Source: a virus
Virus record (IMG/VR): IMGVR_UViG_3300030107_001012
Span: 1-24,383 of that record
DNA length: 24,383 nt
Direction: 5' to 3' (one strand)
Shown here one piece after another: positions 11,757-20,433 of the stretch (within the stretch, counting starts at the first letter, position 1; every line of letters starts with the position of its first letter). The position numbers and the translations under genes were made by a program. A model generated the notes under the pieces. That model worked only from the letters and a program-made list of their open reading frames with translations, was not told the DNA's origin and did not search any database.

Positions 11757-12382
11757 TAAATCTCCAATGTTGGAAATTCTCCTAATGGTCTTGTGTAAGA
11801 ACCATCAGCTTGCTCAGTATATTCGTATAATGCTTTTAAAGCATCTACATCACTTGCATTGTCAATAGCAGTTTCCATTTCGTTTGATGTTGTTCTTACA
11901 TCTGATCTAAAAGTTGATACTGCACTTGGAACATTATATTCTGCTACATCAGTTGCTTTAATCACATACCAATCTGTCGGTGCTAATAAACCACTAGCTT
12001 GTTGTTTTATAACTTCTTTTTTTAGAGTTTTTAATCCTTTAACTTTAACATCACCTACTTCTTTATCGTCAGGCAAATCTCCATTATCAGAATCTTCTTG
12101 TGTCCATAAACTATCTGCTATTGCTTTTGGTGTTGCAGTTCCCCAAGACCTTGTAACTTGATCGTCTGTAAATGAATAAGATTCATTTGTGTTAATATAC
12201 CACTTCTCATCTTTAAAATTAGATGAATCAGTTATTATTTCATAAAGTCCGATAGCTTCTCTTTCTTCGTTAGTCCATCTTGAAGAAAAGATATTTTTTG
12301 AATGACGAACATCGCCAATAACCATAGCTTTTGGATTATTAATTATTTTTACTATTGCGTTATCTTCTACTAAAGCCCACAT
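11756..12382 (-). CDS. Tail fibre accessory/assembly-like protein
   Basis: 208 residues. The start MWALVEDNAIVKIINNPKAM (a short strand-rich domain) and the C-terminal half, with APTDWYVIKATDVAEYNVPS and then a helical region DVRTTSNEMETAIDNASDVD, resemble DUF4376/tail-fibre-assembly-like proteins, in which 'DWyv.ra.e.g...P......R..vR' is typical. These often assist folding or attachment of fibres. A short basic segment (KVKGLKTLKKEVIKQQA) links the halves. It lies between the fibre and receptor genes with a one-base overlap downstream, consistent with fibre assembly or a minor structural role. Confidence 0.55.
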   Translation of the reverse strand: MWALVEDNAIVKIINNPKAMVIGDVRHSKNIFSSRWTNEEREAIGLYEIITDSSNFKDEKWYINTNESYSFTDDQVTRSWGTATPKAIADSLWTQEDSDNGDLPDDKEVGDVKVKGLKTLKKEVIKQQASGLLAPTDWYVIKATDVAEYNVPSAVSTFRSDVRTTSNEMETAIDNASDVDALKALYEYTEQADGSYTRPLGEFPTLEI

Positions 12383-12385
12383 ATT

Positions 12386-13390
12386 TTAACTTTCTGGTAT
12401 GTTTAAAGTTCTACCTACTTCTTGCCAAATTGATCCATTGTACCTGAATACAAAAATGTCTGTCTTGCCATCTGTATCTGTTGTCGTAGGTGCAGTATCA
12501 GCCGAAAAATGGTATATTGCATTCCACGAAAAAGTATGACTTCCGTTAAAATTAACTTCTATACAAATAAAAGCACCTTCTACTGCATTACTTGGTGCAG
12601 ATAAAGTAGTGTTCTCTGATGTCTGATGATATGCGTTAGGTGCGGCTTGGGCATCCCACGCAACTGCATTCGAAGAAGAAGTTAATGCTTGTTGAGGAAT
12701 ATAAGCTAAATCATTAAATTTGATTGCTCCAGTTCCATTTGTTGTAAAATCAATATTACCATTTGCTCCATCAGTTATCGTTATGTTTCCAGAGTTTGTT
12801 CCTTTATTTGTATCTAAAACTAAATCGTATGTACCACTTGTTGTTAGAGTAGCGGCCGCACCACCTGAACCTATAATTGTTTCTCCAGAGCCTTTTGGTT
12901 TAATATGTAAATCAACATTTGTTTCTCCACTTGCTCCTAGAATAGGTGGATTACCTGTTGCCGCATTTGTAACTTCTAATTCATTAACTGCTGACCCTGT
13001 TGTTTGAAATATAATTTGTTCATTGTTATTTTCATCAGAAATAAAATGGGCATCGTCTATTATAATATTGTGTGAGTTAGTATCTAAATTTCCACCGAGT
13101 TGTGGAGAAGTGTCATTAACTAATTCTGTTGTAACTGATGAGTCTATAAAATCTACTGTGTTTGCAGAAGTATTAATATTAAATAAAGTTATGGAGTCTG
13201 ACCCATCGTAATATTTAACAGTATGCGTTCCAGCCGAACTAGAATCTACCCACATACTTCCAGCCGCTAAACTTGATGGTGCTGAAGTTGCTAAATTAGT
13301 CGTGTTAATTGCACCTAATATATTATTAAGTTCAGTACGAAACGCACTAAACCCTTGATTTGCCAAACTGTAATCAGAAACTGAACTCAT
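12386..13390 (-). CDS. Tail fibre protein
   Basis: 334 residues. The N-terminal ANQGFSAFRTELNNILGAIN is a typical phage-fibre opening that binds the virion, followed by SMWVDSSSAGTHTVKYYDG, a common 'W.d.s....v.y.dG' module. The middle is Asn/Thr/Ser-rich with repeated strand patterns (SPQLGGNLDTNSHNI, DLHIKPKGSGETIIGSGG, NGNIDFTTNGTGAIKF), typical of elongated trimeric beta fibres. The C-terminal globular part ends FVFRYNGSIWQEVGRTLNIP, a tip-like domain. No enzymatic motif is seen. It is the first gene after the J-like protein. Confidence 0.8.
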   Translation of the reverse strand: MSSVSDYSLANQGFSAFRTELNNILGAINTTNLATSAPSSLAAGSMWVDSSSAGTHTVKYYDGSDSITLFNINTSANTVDFIDSSVTTELVNDTSPQLGGNLDTNSHNIIIDDAHFISDENNNEQIIFQTTGSAVNELEVTNAATGNPPILGASGETNVDLHIKPKGSGETIIGSGGAAATLTTSGTYDLVLDTNKGTNSGNITITDGANGNIDFTTNGTGAIKFNDLAYIPQQALTSSSNAVAWDAQAAPNAYHQTSENTTLSAPSNAVEGAFICIEVNFNGSHTFSWNAIYHFSADTAPTTTDTDGKTDIFVFRYNGSIWQEVGRTLNIPES

Positions 13391-13428
13391 ATTTATTTAC
13401 CTATACTCCTATTTTTACATTATTACAA

Positions 13429-16413
13429 TTAAGATTTCAAACCATATCCTTTAGCTACATAGTCAAAAGTTCTATTTTGAGCAGAAGCAGAACTATTGTA
13501 AAAAGTTATTGTAAATCCTGTTTTTGTTTTACTTGTAATTGTATAATAATCTCCTGTCGCCATATTTTGTGCCGCAATACCAACTGCTGGAGAAGCATAA
13601 AAAGCATTTGTATAAGTTATTGCTTTTGCTCCAGCACCACTTGCAACATCTTCTTCACTTTCTAATCTTTTTTCCATTACTAATTTAATTTGCATTTTAG
13701 TAACTTCAGGTCTTGCTTTATTATCTCCACTTAATAATTTCAATCTAAATTTAAAATATCTTCCTTTAATTGTAGATTGTTGAGATATGTCTTGATAAGT
13801 GGTTATAGCATCTAAAGAACTTGTGCTAGAGCCAACTTGTAAAAAGGCATCACATTGAGAGCCAGAATTACCATCAAAAGGTGCTGGTGCGTCATCAAAT
13901 AAAGAAGCACCTCTACCACTATCAAATAAATCGTATAAATCGTTTGCTATCATATCAACAGTTGCTTGAAAAGTTGCATCATAAGTAGCATCAAGCGAAA
14001 GTGTATTACTTCCTATATAGCTTCCTGATGATTCTATGTTTGCTTGATAATAAGTTGGATTGGAAGTTGCGTCAGTTCCACCTAAATCAAAATCTCCACT
14101 TGGAGAGTCAAAATTTCCAACAGTTGAATCAAATAAAGTTATCGTGTCTAATGTTGCTATTTGTGCATTATCTGAGTTTGTTCCTTTAACGCAATCTCCA
14201 TCAAAAGTACCATTCCAACTTTGCCCTGTAACTGCACTTGCAGTTTCTTCATTTAAAGTTGATAAAGGTGCTGAGAAATGTTCAAGACTTGAAATATTAG
14301 AATATACTATTGTCTCATTTGCAGATTCATTTCCAAGTTTATCAACTGCTTTAATTAAAAATGCTCCTGTCCTTGCATTAATGGTAACACTATTAGATTT
14401 TCTTCTTACAACTTGAGTTAAGTTTGTTGAACCTGCCCAACTAGCATTACTCGTAACATCTTGATACCTAATTGCATAATAAGATACATCTAAATCTGCA
14501 ACAGGTGTCCATTGTAATTGCATTTGATTTGAACCAACCATTGATACAGATAAAGTTGAAACATCTGCTGGAGTATCTGTTGCACCTATTACAGTATGAT
14601 TTTCTGATGTATAAGTAGATGAAACTCCTAGAGCATTTATAGATTTAACTCTTACATTGTAAATTTTACCATCAACTACATTGAGCATTTCATAATTTAA
14701 TTGTGTTCCTTTACCTAAAATTTTGTAATCTGATTCTGTGCTTTGTTTAGCTTCAACTTGATAATATTGAACAAATTTATCTGTTGAAACTCCTACTACA
14801 ATATTTAATCTTGTTAAAACAACTCCATCTGAATACTCAACTAATTCATCGGAAAGTGTTAATGAAGCTGGAGCAGTAACAGAATATGGATTTGGAAGTG
14901 TTGTACTTGGTGTTGAAGCAACTTGTGTTTTTGTAGCCCAAGTATAATGTGCGTCTTGATGAATAACTAAATTAAGATCAATAGTAAAATCTTCATTAAA
15001 ATTAATTCCTATAACTCTATGTGGCTTTGCAGAATAACCTAAAGAAGATAATGTTATATTTACTATATCTCCTATTGCTAGATCATAAGCATCAAATCCT
15101 ACTGTTAATTGTAATCCTTTTGAATCTCTTGATCTTCTTAATATAACTTCTGCTAATTCTAAAGCTTGATATGGACTTGTTATTGTAGAAAAATCAAATC
15201 TTCCCTCTAATAAAAAACCACCATCAGCAGTTTTCATAGTTGCGTGTTGATCTGCTGAAGTATAACCACTATCATCTATTTCAGGCCATTGTACTTCATC
15301 AACTTGGTAATTTCTATCAGGATTAACAAATGAAACTATAACTCTATTATATTTATTTGATTTAGTTTCACTTGATAGTGTATAGCCACCTATAATATCA
15401 TCTTCTGTTAAAGTTATGGAAGCCGAGCCTGTGGTTTCAACAATCATTTTATATTTACCTGATGAAAAAGGTAAATATGATCTTGCTCCTTTTGTTAATT
15501 CTCTAACATTATCAATTACTTTTCTTGAAGTATCTATAACTGCATTACAATCTAAAACATCTATTGTTGTTGAGCCATAAGCAGTAACATCGGTGTCGCA
15601 AACTCCTGATGCAGTATAAAAACTTGGTATGTCAATATTTGCTATTGGTATTCCTTTTCCATATCTTTCGTTTGTTAAATAATCTAATAAACACCAAGCT
15701 GGATTATTAGAATGTGCCGCAGTTTGTGCAACTGAACTAGAATTATAAGCAACAACTTTTTTACCTTTAACTATTGCTTGGATTTGTGGTATTGCACCAA
15801 AGGCATCTTGATTCCATTTAAACTTTAAAGATAAATAAGCAATACCTCTTAGTCTATGATTTGATGTCCAAGATGTTAGTGTTCCTAATAAATCGCATTG
15901 TGCTTGACTATCAGTTCCATAATGACACTTAACACTAATTAAACTTGCACTATCTTTATAAAAGTTTCCATCACTTGACCCTACTGTTCTTAAAGTATTG
16001 TCTGCTAGAGTTCCTGACCAAGTAACCTCTTTGTCATCAATAAAAATTTTTTCTACACTTTCTATTTCTCCCTCACACAAAACTAATGCAACATATAAAT
16101 ACTCATTATCAGTTCCACTTGTTTCTACAAACACTCGTGTTCCACCAACTTTTCTTTCTCCATAAACAACAGGAATAGATTGATCGTTAGATTGATGGTT
16201 TAATAATATTCCTTTTTCGTAATTATTAAAATCGCTATCTCCAAAGTCTGGTCTATCAGGTCGTCTGTTTGACATAAACAACCAACCAATCGCAAAGATT
16301 CCTAGAGAAACCCAAATGTTATTTAAAATAGGAAATTGTTTTGTTAAAATGTGTTTAACTACAAATTTTTTTGCGGCTGAAAGAGGATTAAAGCTTGATA
16401 ATTTAAAACCCAT
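13429..16413 (-). CDS. Central tail tip protein, lambda J-like
   Basis: 994 residues. After a basic N-terminus there is a hydrophobic segment at about residues 28-48 (PILNNIWVSLGIFAIGWLFM). The conserved hub follows: NHQSNDQSIPVVYGERKVGG (about 72-92) and the LRGIAYLSLKFKWNQ block, as in phage tip-attachment proteins. Two fibronectin type III-like domains lie at about 511-610 and 614-705; the last 280 residues are beta-rich and lack clear assignment. This protein forms the tail tip and contacts the receptor. The ATG overlaps the preceding hub gene stop (TAATG). The hydrophobic N-terminal segment is unusual to see so clearly. Confidence 0.85.
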   Translation of the reverse strand: MGFKLSSFNPLSAAKKFVVKHILTKQFPILNNIWVSLGIFAIGWLFMSNRRPDRPDFGDSDFNNYEKGILLNHQSNDQSIPVVYGERKVGGTRVFVETSGTDNEYLYVALVLCEGEIESVEKIFIDDKEVTWSGTLADNTLRTVGSSDGNFYKDSASLISVKCHYGTDSQAQCDLLGTLTSWTSNHRLRGIAYLSLKFKWNQDAFGAIPQIQAIVKGKKVVAYNSSSVAQTAAHSNNPAWCLLDYLTNERYGKGIPIANIDIPSFYTASGVCDTDVTAYGSTTIDVLDCNAVIDTSRKVIDNVRELTKGARSYLPFSSGKYKMIVETTGSASITLTEDDIIGGYTLSSETKSNKYNRVIVSFVNPDRNYQVDEVQWPEIDDSGYTSADQHATMKTADGGFLLEGRFDFSTITSPYQALELAEVILRRSRDSKGLQLTVGFDAYDLAIGDIVNITLSSLGYSAKPHRVIGINFNEDFTIDLNLVIHQDAHYTWATKTQVASTPSTTLPNPYSVTAPASLTLSDELVEYSDGVVLTRLNIVVGVSTDKFVQYYQVEAKQSTESDYKILGKGTQLNYEMLNVVDGKIYNVRVKSINALGVSSTYTSENHTVIGATDTPADVSTLSVSMVGSNQMQLQWTPVADLDVSYYAIRYQDVTSNASWAGSTNLTQVVRRKSNSVTINARTGAFLIKAVDKLGNESANETIVYSNISSLEHFSAPLSTLNEETASAVTGQSWNGTFDGDCVKGTNSDNAQIATLDTITLFDSTVGNFDSPSGDFDLGGTDATSNPTYYQANIESSGSYIGSNTLSLDATYDATFQATVDMIANDLYDLFDSGRGASLFDDAPAPFDGNSGSQCDAFLQVGSSTSSLDAITTYQDISQQSTIKGRYFKFRLKLLSGDNKARPEVTKMQIKLVMEKRLESEEDVASGAGAKAITYTNAFYASPAVGIAAQNMATGDYYTITSKTKTGFTITFYNSSASAQNRTFDYVAKGYGLKS

Positions 16414-16979
16414 TATGATCTACCCCACTTAATATCTAAAACAGTTTCACTAGCAAAAGCCATACCTACATCACTACTAAAAAATCTTTGTTGAGATGTA
16501 TTGTTTGTTTTTCTTCCTGATTTCTTTTCAAAATCAGCCCAATGAGAAACTACATTTAAAGTTAATACTGAAGAATCGTTAGTTTCTGCTATTGTGTATG
16601 TTTCAATGTTTCCTTTATATAATAAAAAAGGGTCAGCTATAATTGCATTATTAGAATCTAAAAATGCTCTATAAATTGTTACTGCATCATTAACTATATT
16701 TTCTGCTAGTGCTAATGATATGTATGTTTGATCTGCTCCTGATAAAGCTATTGATATGCTTGACTTACCTATGTCAGTTTCTTCTGATACTTCAGGATAA
16801 CTTACTAAAAAACTATTTGATGTGTAGGTAACACTAGAGCCTGAGACACTTGAAGTTAAATTATGTACGCAATCTGTAATATTTTGTGGAGTTCCAAAAC
16901 CAATCGTAATTAAATGAACAGGTTTAATTTCATTCGTTGCTAGATGATTCTTTACTGCTGTTGTTAGGCTTCTCGTCAT
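16413..16979 (-). CDS. Tail hub-like protein (DUF2163/lambda L-like)
   Basis: 188 residues. The opening RSLTTAVKNHLATNEIKPVH and the strand-rich middle (DAVTIYRAFLDSNNAIIADP, LLYKGNIETYTIAE) lead to the highly characteristic end HWADFEKKSGRKTNNTSQQR followed by DIKWGR. This C-terminus, 'hw.dfe..sgR.tn..sQq..f..D.g', recurs in tail proteins that precede a J-like gene and that are annotated as DUF2163 or hub proteins. It would join the tail tube to the tip. The ATG lies 50 bases inside the 74-aa gene. No peptidase motif was seen. Confidence 0.65.
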   Translation of the reverse strand: MTRSLTTAVKNHLATNEIKPVHLITIGFGTPQNITDCVHNLTSSVSGSSVTYTSNSFLVSYPEVSEETDIGKSSISIALSGADQTYISLALAENIVNDAVTIYRAFLDSNNAIIADPFLLYKGNIETYTIAETNDSSVLTLNVVSHWADFEKKSGRKTNNTSQQRFFSSDVGMAFASETVLDIKWGRS

Positions 16980-17154
16980 ATTTCTCGTAACTTCTTCTGT
17001 TTATTTTTATACCACTTAATATTATATATTTTGCATCCTTTGTTGGCTCATTATACTTTCCTAAATCGTTTGTATCTATATTAATATTTTCACTATCAAT
17101 TATTTCTTCAGCAATTACATCAACATTCATCCAATACTTAACTTTGTATTGCAT
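16930..17154 (-). CDS. Hypothetical 74-aa tail-region protein
   Basis: Located between the distal-tail-like and hub-like genes, starting with a TAATG overlap and ending 50 bases into the hub gene. It begins MQYKVKYWMNVDVIAEEIID, a strand-like pair, contains an Asn/Asp-rich middle and ends in a Ser/Asn/Glu-rich tail (NNSSKESSSNE). No family recognised. The conserved tail-gene setting suggests a minor tail component or assembly factor. Confidence 0.55.
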   Translation of the reverse strand: MQYKVKYWMNVDVIAEEIIDSENINIDTNDLGKYNEPTKDAKYIILSGIKINRRSYEKYDEKPNNSSKESSSNE

Positions 17155-17774
17155 TAAAAGGCTTCTTCAACATCTAATTCGTATTTATATAAAAGACTAC
17201 CATCTTTATCAGCACCTACTGCTCCAAATTGTTGAACATCTCCTGTTAAATGAACTGTAAAAGAAACATCGTCATAAGTAACTGCTGAATTATCTGTTAT
17301 ATCAGCTATTAAAGGTGGCTCTATTGTAACAGTTGCGGCATTACTTGAACTTGTTACATCTGAGACAACCATATAAACTTTTGTATGTGAAGCAAATTTT
17401 ATAAAATCTCCAGCTTTTAATCTTCCAGCACTATCTCCAGCAAATCCATCCATAGCAATAGTATTGTCTCCAGCAGATTGATTACCATTAACTAAAACAC
17501 TTCCTGTTTCACTTCCTCTAGCATCCTCTATTTCTGGTGGAACAATAGTAAAGTTTTCTTTTCCACTTCTTTGCTTAACTATAAAAGCCATAAGTTCTCC
17601 ATAAACATCTGATCTATTTCCTGTGATTATAGAAACAGTAAAAGCCCACCTTTGAGAATCAATAGTTCTTGATAATTTTTTACCACTTATAGATTTAGAT
17701 ATGATTGTACTTTGAATAGACTTAATGCCAAGTGTTTCAAATTTTGCACTAGATATAGGAAATGCACCACTCAT
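17154..17774 (-). CDS. Distal tail-like structural protein
   Basis: 206 residues, directly downstream of the tape measure with a one-base overlap. The N-terminal part SGAFPISSAKFETLGIKSIQ and QRWAFTVSIITGNRSDVYGE form the 'R..fs.....m.r.d...l..fi..q.G....f' pattern of tail proteins that shape the end of the tube. The middle is Gly/Ser/Asp-rich (GNQSAGDNTIAMDGFAGDSA) with 'LKAGDFIKFASHTKVYMV', an insertion resembling an OB/beta barrel. It ends VQQFGAVGADKDGSLLYKYE. The position after the tape measure supports a distal-tail (Dit-like) role. Confidence 0.6.
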   Translation of the reverse strand: MSGAFPISSAKFETLGIKSIQSTIISKSISGKKLSRTIDSQRWAFTVSIITGNRSDVYGELMAFIVKQRSGKENFTIVPPEIEDARGSETGSVLVNGNQSAGDNTIAMDGFAGDSAGRLKAGDFIKFASHTKVYMVVSDVTSSSNAATVTIEPPLIADITDNSAVTYDDVSFTVHLTGDVQQFGAVGADKDGSLLYKYELDVEEAF

Positions 17775-19363
17775 TATATTAATTCTCTCCTACCTTTTTC
17801 GTTTAAAGCATTATTTATTATTGAAGTTATAATACCTCTGTTTTCTATTAAAACACTATTAAAGCTACTAGAATCTATGGCTTCTATATTGAAATTAACA
17901 TTAACAGTTCCACCACCTGTTCCTCTAGCGGCTTGTGTTATTTGACCTGTGCTATTTGGTACAAAAACTTCAGCACCTCGTTCTCCTACAACAACAGGCT
18001 GACCTTTTGAAACTGCTCCACCTTTAGCAAAACCTAAAAATGATTTTGCCACACTAAAGAAAGAACTACCACCACTTAAAGATGCTTGTTTTTCTTTTTC
18101 TCTAGTAATTAATTTTTCTATTGCAAGTTCAACAGTTTTTCTAGCAACTACCTCAATTAAAATAGATAAAACTTTTATTGCCAATGTTTGTGCTAATTCT
18201 TTAAATGTTGTGTTTAATTCTTTTCCTAATACTATTGCTTCTGCAACACCTTTTGAAAAACCTCTTATACCATCATTTAAAATTCCTGTTACTTGTTTTG
18301 CAACATTAGTTATTGCTTTTAAATCTTTTTTAAGTAATTCAGTTATTTCTTCTAATATTGTTTTTTGTTTAACTAAACTTTTATTTAAGCTTTTTGTTTC
18401 TTCAGCAATAAGCATTATTTGATCTTTATAATCTTCTGATATGGCTATATTATCTTTTATTGTTTTTCCTATCTCTATATTAACAAATGGTATTTTGTTT
18501 AATAATCTTATTAAATTTTCATATTGATTACGCAAAAATGAAACTGCTTTTGCAACACCTCTTACTGCCATAGCAAAACCTTGAACTGCTTTAGTTAATA
18601 TAAAACCAATAGCGTTGGCAATAGCTTCAAAATCTTCTGTGTTTTCTTCTATAAATTTATTTAATCCTTTAAATTCTTTTTTAAGTTCATCAAAAAATTC
18701 AGCACCAGCAACAGTTCTTTTAAAATTAAATAATTTATCTCCAAGCATTGATAAAGTACCTGTAAAAGTAGTAGATAGTTCTTCTGTTGCTTTTCCAAAT
18801 CTTCCATTTTTGCTAAAAACTTTTTCAAATGCTTTTATAGTTTCTTCAGCAGATACAGTTGCACCAGCAGAAAAACCTAACATATCTCTAACACCTTTTT
18901 CTCTAAAAATGTCTGCCGCCGCTATACCACCAGCAAATGACCTTTGTATTTGTTCTGCCGCTACATTAAAATCTATTCCTGTAACTGCCGCAACATTACC
19001 TGTAATCTCTAATATTTTTGAAAGTCTTTCTGCATCTCCAGCAACAACTGCTAGATTACCTGAAGCCGCTTGTATTTGCTCTAGTGAAAAAGGAACTTTA
19101 GCGGCAAATTTTGCCATTACATCAAAAGCTTTAGCTCCTTCTTGTTGAGTTCCAAATAATTGTTTTAATCTAACTTGTAAATCTTCAATGCTTTTCCCTG
19201 TATTAACAAATGATTTAATAACAAGACCAGCACCTAAACCTACAAAAGCACCTTTTAAACTAAATACAGCATTTTTAAGTCCAGCTAATCTAGCCCTTAC
19301 TCCATTTAGTGCGGCTTTAGTTTTATCTTGTGCTAATATGTTTATTTTTAAATTTTGTGCCAT
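17774..19363 (-). CDS. Tail tape measure protein
   Basis: 529 residues. The N-terminal 200 residues match the conserved tape-measure region: ARLAGLKNAVFSLKGAFVGL, NTGKSIEDLQVRLKQLFGTQ, FDVMAKFAAKVPFSLEQIQ and the AEQIQRSFAGGIAAADIFRE block. Long helices follow, including a glycine-rich hydrophobic stretch AKSFLGFAKGGAVSKGQPVV and the end domain VVGERGAEVFVPNSTGQIT, the 'GE.GpE.v.p..' motif common at the C-terminus of these proteins. At about 0.15 nm per residue the tail would be near 80 nm. The gene begins five bases after the stop of the -1 frame of the GT chaperone. Short for a siphovirus but consistent. Confidence 0.9.
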   Translation of the reverse strand: MAQNLKINILAQDKTKAALNGVRARLAGLKNAVFSLKGAFVGLGAGLVIKSFVNTGKSIEDLQVRLKQLFGTQQEGAKAFDVMAKFAAKVPFSLEQIQAASGNLAVVAGDAERLSKILEITGNVAAVTGIDFNVAAEQIQRSFAGGIAAADIFREKGVRDMLGFSAGATVSAEETIKAFEKVFSKNGRFGKATEELSTTFTGTLSMLGDKLFNFKRTVAGAEFFDELKKEFKGLNKFIEENTEDFEAIANAIGFILTKAVQGFAMAVRGVAKAVSFLRNQYENLIRLLNKIPFVNIEIGKTIKDNIAISEDYKDQIMLIAEETKSLNKSLVKQKTILEEITELLKKDLKAITNVAKQVTGILNDGIRGFSKGVAEAIVLGKELNTTFKELAQTLAIKVLSILIEVVARKTVELAIEKLITREKEKQASLSGGSSFFSVAKSFLGFAKGGAVSKGQPVVVGERGAEVFVPNSTGQITQAARGTGGGTVNVNFNIEAIDSSSFNSVLIENRGIITSIINNALNEKGRRELI

Positions 19364-19368
19364 TATCT

Positions 19369-19892
19369 TTATTTTCTATGTTGAGCTATCCTCTCTTGAC
19401 TTTTATACTCATCTTGCTCTTTTTTCAAGTAAGCTAACCAAAGATTATAATGGCTTACAGGCATATCTAAAACTTGTTGGTATGTAATATGAAGTCTGTC
19501 TGCTACTGCTAATTGCGACCTGACATCAGGGTCGCTACTTACTTTTTTTCGGCTTCCTCGTAAGATGTGTCTAGCAAGATTTTATTGGCTACTGTTGCAA
19601 TAACATTGGAATCTGCTTTTTTCTTTAAAGCAATTTTATCAAATGGGTCAAAGGCATTTATTAATTCGCCTTTTTCATTTTTAACTTTCAATTTCATTAT
19701 AAGTAAATCTACAAGGACATTTAAGTCTTGAAAATTATTTGATTTCTTAAAAATAATATTTTTTTCTTCAAGTGTTAAAGGCTCTGAATAAAATATAGAC
19801 GGATTTCCTTGCTCATCTTTCCACTCCTCAACTTCAATAGTAATAGTTTGCAGAGTCTCAAAATGTGTTTTTACTCTATCAATAACTGACAT
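19369..19892 (-). CDS. Tail assembly chaperone GT, -1 frameshift product
   Basis: If ribosomes slip one base back at AAAAAAG (19542-19548), translation leaves the frame that stops at 19539 and continues for 57 more residues to the TAA at 19369-19371, giving 174 residues. The extension starts VSSDPDVRSQ and contains LHITYQQVLDMPVSHYNLWL and AYLKKEQDE, the 'l....v..mp.....w.ayl..e' pattern of T-type domains. It ends five bases before the tape-measure ATG, as in lambda G/GT. Lambda-type GT binds the tape measure while G polymers coat it. The T region has no start of its own. Confidence 0.8.
19515..19548 (-). promoter_or_regulatory. Programmed -1 ribosomal frameshift signal
   Basis: The slippery heptamer A AAA AAG (19542-19548) is in the correct phase for the zero frame (GAA AAA AAG TAA). 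A six-base spacer TAAGTA (19536-19541) leads to a stem: GCGACC (19530-19535) pairs with GGTCGC (19515-19520), loop CTGATGTCA, with an alternative bulged register that adds inner pairs. Slip site, spacer of about six bases and GC-rich stem together are the standard -1 signal. Confidence 0.85.
19539..19892 (-). CDS. Tail assembly chaperone G-like
   Basis: 117 residues, the zero-frame product. It begins MSVIDRVKTHFETLQTITIE, is acidic overall, and shows 'W.de.g.p.i......tl.e...i' (EVEEWKDEQGNPSIFY, LTLEEKNIIF), typical of tail assembly chaperones. It ends SYEEAEKK at the slip site. Together with the longer frameshift form it would bind the tape-measure protein and be absent from the mature virion. 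Gene position between tail tube and tape measure agrees. No strong ribosome site is seen before the ATG, which lies nine bases after the tube stop. Confidence 0.78.
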   Translation of the reverse strand: MSVIDRVKTHFETLQTITIEVEEWKDEQGNPSIFYSEPLTLEEKNIIFKKSNNFQDLNVLVDLLIMKLKVKNEKGELINAFDPFDKIALKKKADSNVIATVANKILLDTSYEEAEKK

Positions 19893-19901
19893 AAATTAGG
19901 A

Positions 19902-20288
19902 TTATACCGTTGCTCTTGTCAATGCTCCTGTACCTTGAAAAGTAACTGATCTTGAAATTATTGCGTCCATTCCATTATTAATAGACATTCCTGTAATAAG
20001 ACCTGTTCCTGTAAATTTTTCATCTCCAGAAGAATTGCCCTCTGGTAATAAAATAAAAGATATAGAACTTCCTACTGTTAAAGTTTGTTGTGGAGAATCA
20101 GTTTCATCATAATTCATTTCTAAAGTTCCTGAAAATGATGTTCTTCCAGCAACAAAAGATTTAGTTGCATCTGTTAAAGCTGTATCTTCTACAACATCAG
20201 CAGTAGTTTCCAAAGTGAAACCTGTTAGTTCCCCAACACCAGTTCCACCAGCAGTTACTACTCCTTCTTTTCCGTGATGTGTTGCCAT
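19902..20288 (-). CDS. Major tail tube protein
   Basis: 128 residues of beta-rich sequence. KEGVVTAGGTGVGELTGFTL opens the fold, then EDTALTDATKSFVAGRTSFS and GTLEMNYDETDSPQQ, a pattern typical of small tail tube proteins, with ISRSVTFQGTGALTRATV at the end. Tube proteins of this class stack as hexameric rings to form the tail. The ATG has an AAGGA nine bases upstream and lies inside the end of the 54-aa gene. Being next to the chaperone pair and tape measure supports the call. Confidence 0.85.
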   Translation of the reverse strand: MATHHGKEGVVTAGGTGVGELTGFTLETTADVVEDTALTDATKSFVAGRTSFSGTLEMNYDETDSPQQTLTVGSSISFILLPEGNSSGDEKFTGTGLITGMSINNGMDAIISRSVTFQGTGALTRATV

Positions 20289-20422
20289 TTTTTATTTTCC
20301 TTTTTACTTGTTTGTTTTTCTTGTTTTTCTTGTTTCCAACCTAAATCTAAAAAATTATCAAGTTGAGTTTCATTGATAGTAATTTCATTCCCATCCTTAT
20401 ATAATTTAATGTCTTTAGCCAT
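20258..20422 (-). CDS. 54-aa small protein overlapping tail tube gene
   Basis: Between the acidic protein and the tail tube, this frame starts at an ATG 11 bases after the acidic protein's stop and runs 31 bases into the tube gene. The peptide MAKDIKLYKDGNEITINETQ continues to LDNFLDLGWKQEKQ and a Lys/Gln/Glu-rich tail. The 'L..GW' element with a polar tail recalls small, flexible phage tail-region proteins. The tail is encoded by a nearly tandem 9-bp repeat (20312-20336). Not a known family; reality is supported by spacing and overlap. Confidence 0.55.
   Translation of the reverse strand: MAKDIKLYKDGNEITINETQLDNFLDLGWKQEKQEKQTSKKENKKWQHITEKKE
20312..20336. repeat. Imperfect 9-bp tandem repeat TTGTTTTTC, 2.7 copies
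   Basis: Two exact copies (20312-20320, 20321-20329) and a partial third encode the Lys/Gln/Glu repeat of the 54-aa protein on the minus strand. Probably a replication-slippage product in a region tolerant of length change. Confidence 0.5.
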
Positions 20423-20433
20423 AAAGTCTTTTA

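Noticed and set aside
12720-13007. Plus-strand ORF opposite the tail fibre gene, Val/Pro-rich
   Set aside because: Antisense shadow of repetitive Asn/Thr/Gly-coding sequence, no ribosome site, no domain.
14060-14416. Plus-strand ORF of 118 codons opposite the J-like gene
   Set aside because: Antisense shadow with no ribosome site and no recognisable domain; the J-like gene explains the region.
18615-19148. Long plus-strand ORF (177 codons) opposite the tape-measure gene
   Set aside because: It is antisense to a clearly coding gene, lacks a ribosome site and has low-complexity Ser/Pro/Leu composition produced by the opposite strand's codon pattern.
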